This document shows positions 62,604-64,000 of a DNA stretch of 64,000 bases, one piece after another; positions within the stretch are counted from its first letter, which is position 1; the number at the start of each line of letters is the position of its first letter. The DNA comes from Microbacterium croceum (lineage in GTDB: Bacteria; Actinomycetota; Actinomycetes; Actinomycetales; Microbacteriaceae), in contig NZ_JAHWXN010000001.1 of NCBI RefSeq assembly GCF_023091245.1, positions 1 through 64,000 on the forward strand. Direction: 5' to 3'. Below the pieces are notes generated by a model. The model had not been told where the DNA came from and ran no database searches. It saw nothing but the letters and a program-made list of their open reading frames with translations. Position numbers and translations under genes: made by a program.

Positions 62604-64000
62604 TCAGTGCATGGTGGGGATGACGAAGCTGGCGCCGTCTCTGATCCCTGACGGCCAGCGGCTCGTCACCGTCTTGGTCTTGGTGTAGAAGCGGAAGGCG
62701 TCGGCGCCGTGCTGGTTCAGATCGCCGAAGCCGCTGCGCTTCCACCCGCCGAACGTGTAATACGCGATGGGCACGGGGATCGGCACGTTCACGCCGACCA
62801 TGCCGACCTCCACACGGGCGGCGAAGTCCCTGGCGGCATCGCCGTCGCGGGTGAAGATCGCCACGCCGTTGCCGTACTCGTGTTCGGAGGCCATCCGCAG
62901 TGCCTCTTCGTAATCGGCGGCGCGGGCGATCACCAGCACGGGGCCGAAGATCTCCTCCCGGTAGATCGCCATGTCGGTCGTGACGTGGTCGAACAGGGTC
63001 GGGCCGAGGTAGAAACCCTCCTCGTGCCCCGGCACGGAGAAGCCGCGGCCGTCGGCGAGCAGCGTCGCCCCCTCGTCGACTCCCTGCTGGATGTACCCTT
63101 CGACCCGCTCCACGGCCGCCCGCGTCACGAGCGGTCCGTAGTCGACGTCGGCGGCGAGGGAGGGACCGATGCGCAACTGCGCGACGCGTTCGGTGAGCTT
63201 CGCCGCCAGCGCATCCGCGGTCTGCGCGCCGACGGGGACCGCGACCGAGATCGCCATGCAGCGCTCCCCCGCCGAACCGTAGCCCGCGCCGATCAGGGCG
63301 TCCACGGCCTGGTCGAGGTCGGCATCCGGCATCACGATCATGTGGTTCTTGGCTCCACCGAAGCACTGCGCCCGCTTGCCGTGCGCCGCAGCGGTGGCGT
63401 AGATGTACTCCGCGATGGGGGTCGACCCCACGAAGCCCACTGCACGGATCCGGTCGTCCGTGAGAAGGGTGTCGACGGCCTCCTTGTCACCATGCACGAC
63501 GTTGAGCACGCCCGCAGGCAGTCCCGCCTCGAGGAACAGCTCGGCCAGGCGCACCGGCACCGAGGGATCCCGCTCGCTGGGCTTGAGCACGACCGCGTTG
63601 CCCGCGGCGAGCGCAGGCCCGGCCTTCCACAGCGGGATCATGGCGGGGAAGTTGAACGGAGTGATCGCGGCGACGACCCCGAGCGGCTGCCGCATCGAGT
63701 AGACGTCGATCCCGGCACCCGCGCCGGTCGAGTACTCCCCTTTGAGCAGGTGCGGGGCTCCGGCGGAGAACTCGATGACTTCGAGCCCGCGCTGGATATC
63801 GCCCTTCGCGTCGTCGACGGTCTTGCCGTGCTCGCGGGCGAGCAGTTCAGCCAGCGGCGTCATCTCGCGCTGCACGAGATCGAGGAAGCGCAGCAGCACA
63901 CGCGCGCGCTTCTGCGGGTTGGTCGCCGCCCAGGCCGGTTGTGCGGTTTCGGCGTTCGCGATCACAGCGCGGACCTCGTCGACCGAGGCGAGCGGCACCT
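62604..64000 (-). CDS. mmsA: Methylmalonate-semialdehyde dehydrogenase (acylating), 5' end beyond the window
   Basis: About 465 residues are visible; the N-terminus (roughly 30-40 residues) lies past the right edge. ITPFNFPAMIPLWKAGPALA, FVGSTPIAEYIY and the CoA-type catalytic motif GSAGERCMAIS identify the CoA-acylating subfamily that converts methylmalonate semialdehyde to propionyl-CoA. GSFGDLN-like FGDLNQHGADAFRFYTKTKTV near the C-terminus is diagnostic. First known gene of the mmsA-acad-mmsB-hydratase operon. Confidence 0.94.
   Translation of the reverse strand, partial: VPLASVDEVRAVIANAETAQPAWAATNPQKRARVLLRFLDLVQREMTPLAELLAREHGKTVDDAKGDIQRGLEVIEFSAGAPHLLKGEYSTGAGAGIDVYSMRQPLGVVAAITPFNFPAMIPLWKAGPALAAGNAVVLKPSERDPSVPVRLAELFLEAGLPAGVLNVVHGDKEAVDTLLTDDRIRAVGFVGSTPIAEYIYATAAAHGKRAQCFGGAKNHMIVMPDADLDQAVDALIGAGYGSAGERCMAISVAVPVGAQTADALAAKLTERVAQLRIGPSLAADVDYGPLVTRAAVERVEGYIQQGVDEGATLLADGRGFSVPGHEEGFYLGPTLFDHVTTDMAIYREEIFGPVLVIARAADYEEALRMASEHEYGNGVAIFTRDGDAARDFAARVEVGMVGVNVPIPVPIAYYTFGGWKRSGFGDLNQHGADAFRFYTKTKTVTSRWPSGIRDGASFVIPTMH

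Overview
The window is one strand-interleaved chromosomal segment of a high-GC actinobacterium, most likely Microbacterium or a close relative in the Microbacteriaceae. I infer this from very high GC, gene order, ATGA/GTGA/TGATG overlaps, GTG starts, leaderless-looking promoters, and families typical of that group (a SufR-like regulator next to cydABDC, PutA, DUF2975 proteins, DUF1684, short-form ArgA). It is core and metabolic chromosome. I see no prophage, insertion sequence, integron or CRISPR array.

Layout. 1-250: tandem promoters and leader of what looks like an rRNA operon running leftwards out of the window. 0.66-1.4 kb: an orphan 2OG-Fe(II) oxygenase-like gene behind an 8-bp tandem repeat. 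1.5-8.1 kb: cydA-cydB-cydD-cydC with an Fe-S-type regulator upstream. 8.2-14.2 kb: radA, an SseB-like protein, a secreted membrane-anchored protein, argA-type acetyltransferase, clpC. 14.3-16.6 kb: three tandem DUF2975-type membrane proteins and an HTH regulator behind one operator. 16.7-24.2 kb: YbjQ-like protein, CPA1 antiporter, LLM oxidoreductase, pheA, pgm, glycerate kinase. 24.3-28.8 kb: a LacI-type repressor diverging from galT-galK-galE. 28.8-32.2 kb: ROK regulator, ChbG-type deacetylase and GPH-like transporter. 32.4-36.2 kb: polyamine/GABA-type cluster (aldehyde dehydrogenase, Lrp/AsnC, FAD oxidase, cupin). 36.2-40.9 kb: orphan DNA methyltransferase coupled to a lipoate ligase, DUF1684 protein, lipase, cutC. 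41-45.1 kb: marR-MFS, BCCT transporter, acidic repeat protein. 45.3-53.3 kb: rocD, an amidinotransferase-family arginine/dimethylarginine hydrolase and putA, with an XRE/membrane-protein/oxidoreductase operon between them. 53.4-58 kb: thioesterase, GNAT, a cytochrome b-type membrane protein with three N-terminal copies of a proline-rich motif, then etfA and etfB. 58-64 kb: MarR, SRPBCC and YdeI-like genes, then a valine-catabolic operon (enoyl-CoA hydratase, 3-hydroxyisobutyrate dehydrogenase, acyl-CoA dehydrogenase, methylmalonate-semialdehyde dehydrogenase) cut by the window end.

How the genes work together. Arginine/ornithine carbon can pass through RocD to pyrroline-5-carboxylate and through PutA to glutamate. 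Valine carbon passes through the acyl-CoA dehydrogenase, whose electrons go to EtfAB. The etfBA genes are followed directly by a membrane cytochrome b, which could be the exit of ETF electrons to quinone. CydAB, matured with the help of CydDC, is a terminal quinol oxidase.

The most unusual features are: the RRGLPRV-x-GG-(D/E)-PWPP motif repeated three times ahead of the cytochrome b beside ETF; several families of 60-100 bp palindromic repeats, some lying in frame inside genes; the three-paralogue DUF2975/HTH operon, whose conserved EGLV tails are written over the next gene's ribosome-binding site; and several legible operators (two LacI-type sites, a perfect MarR palindrome, two XRE sites, and a 12-mer shared by cydA and its regulator).
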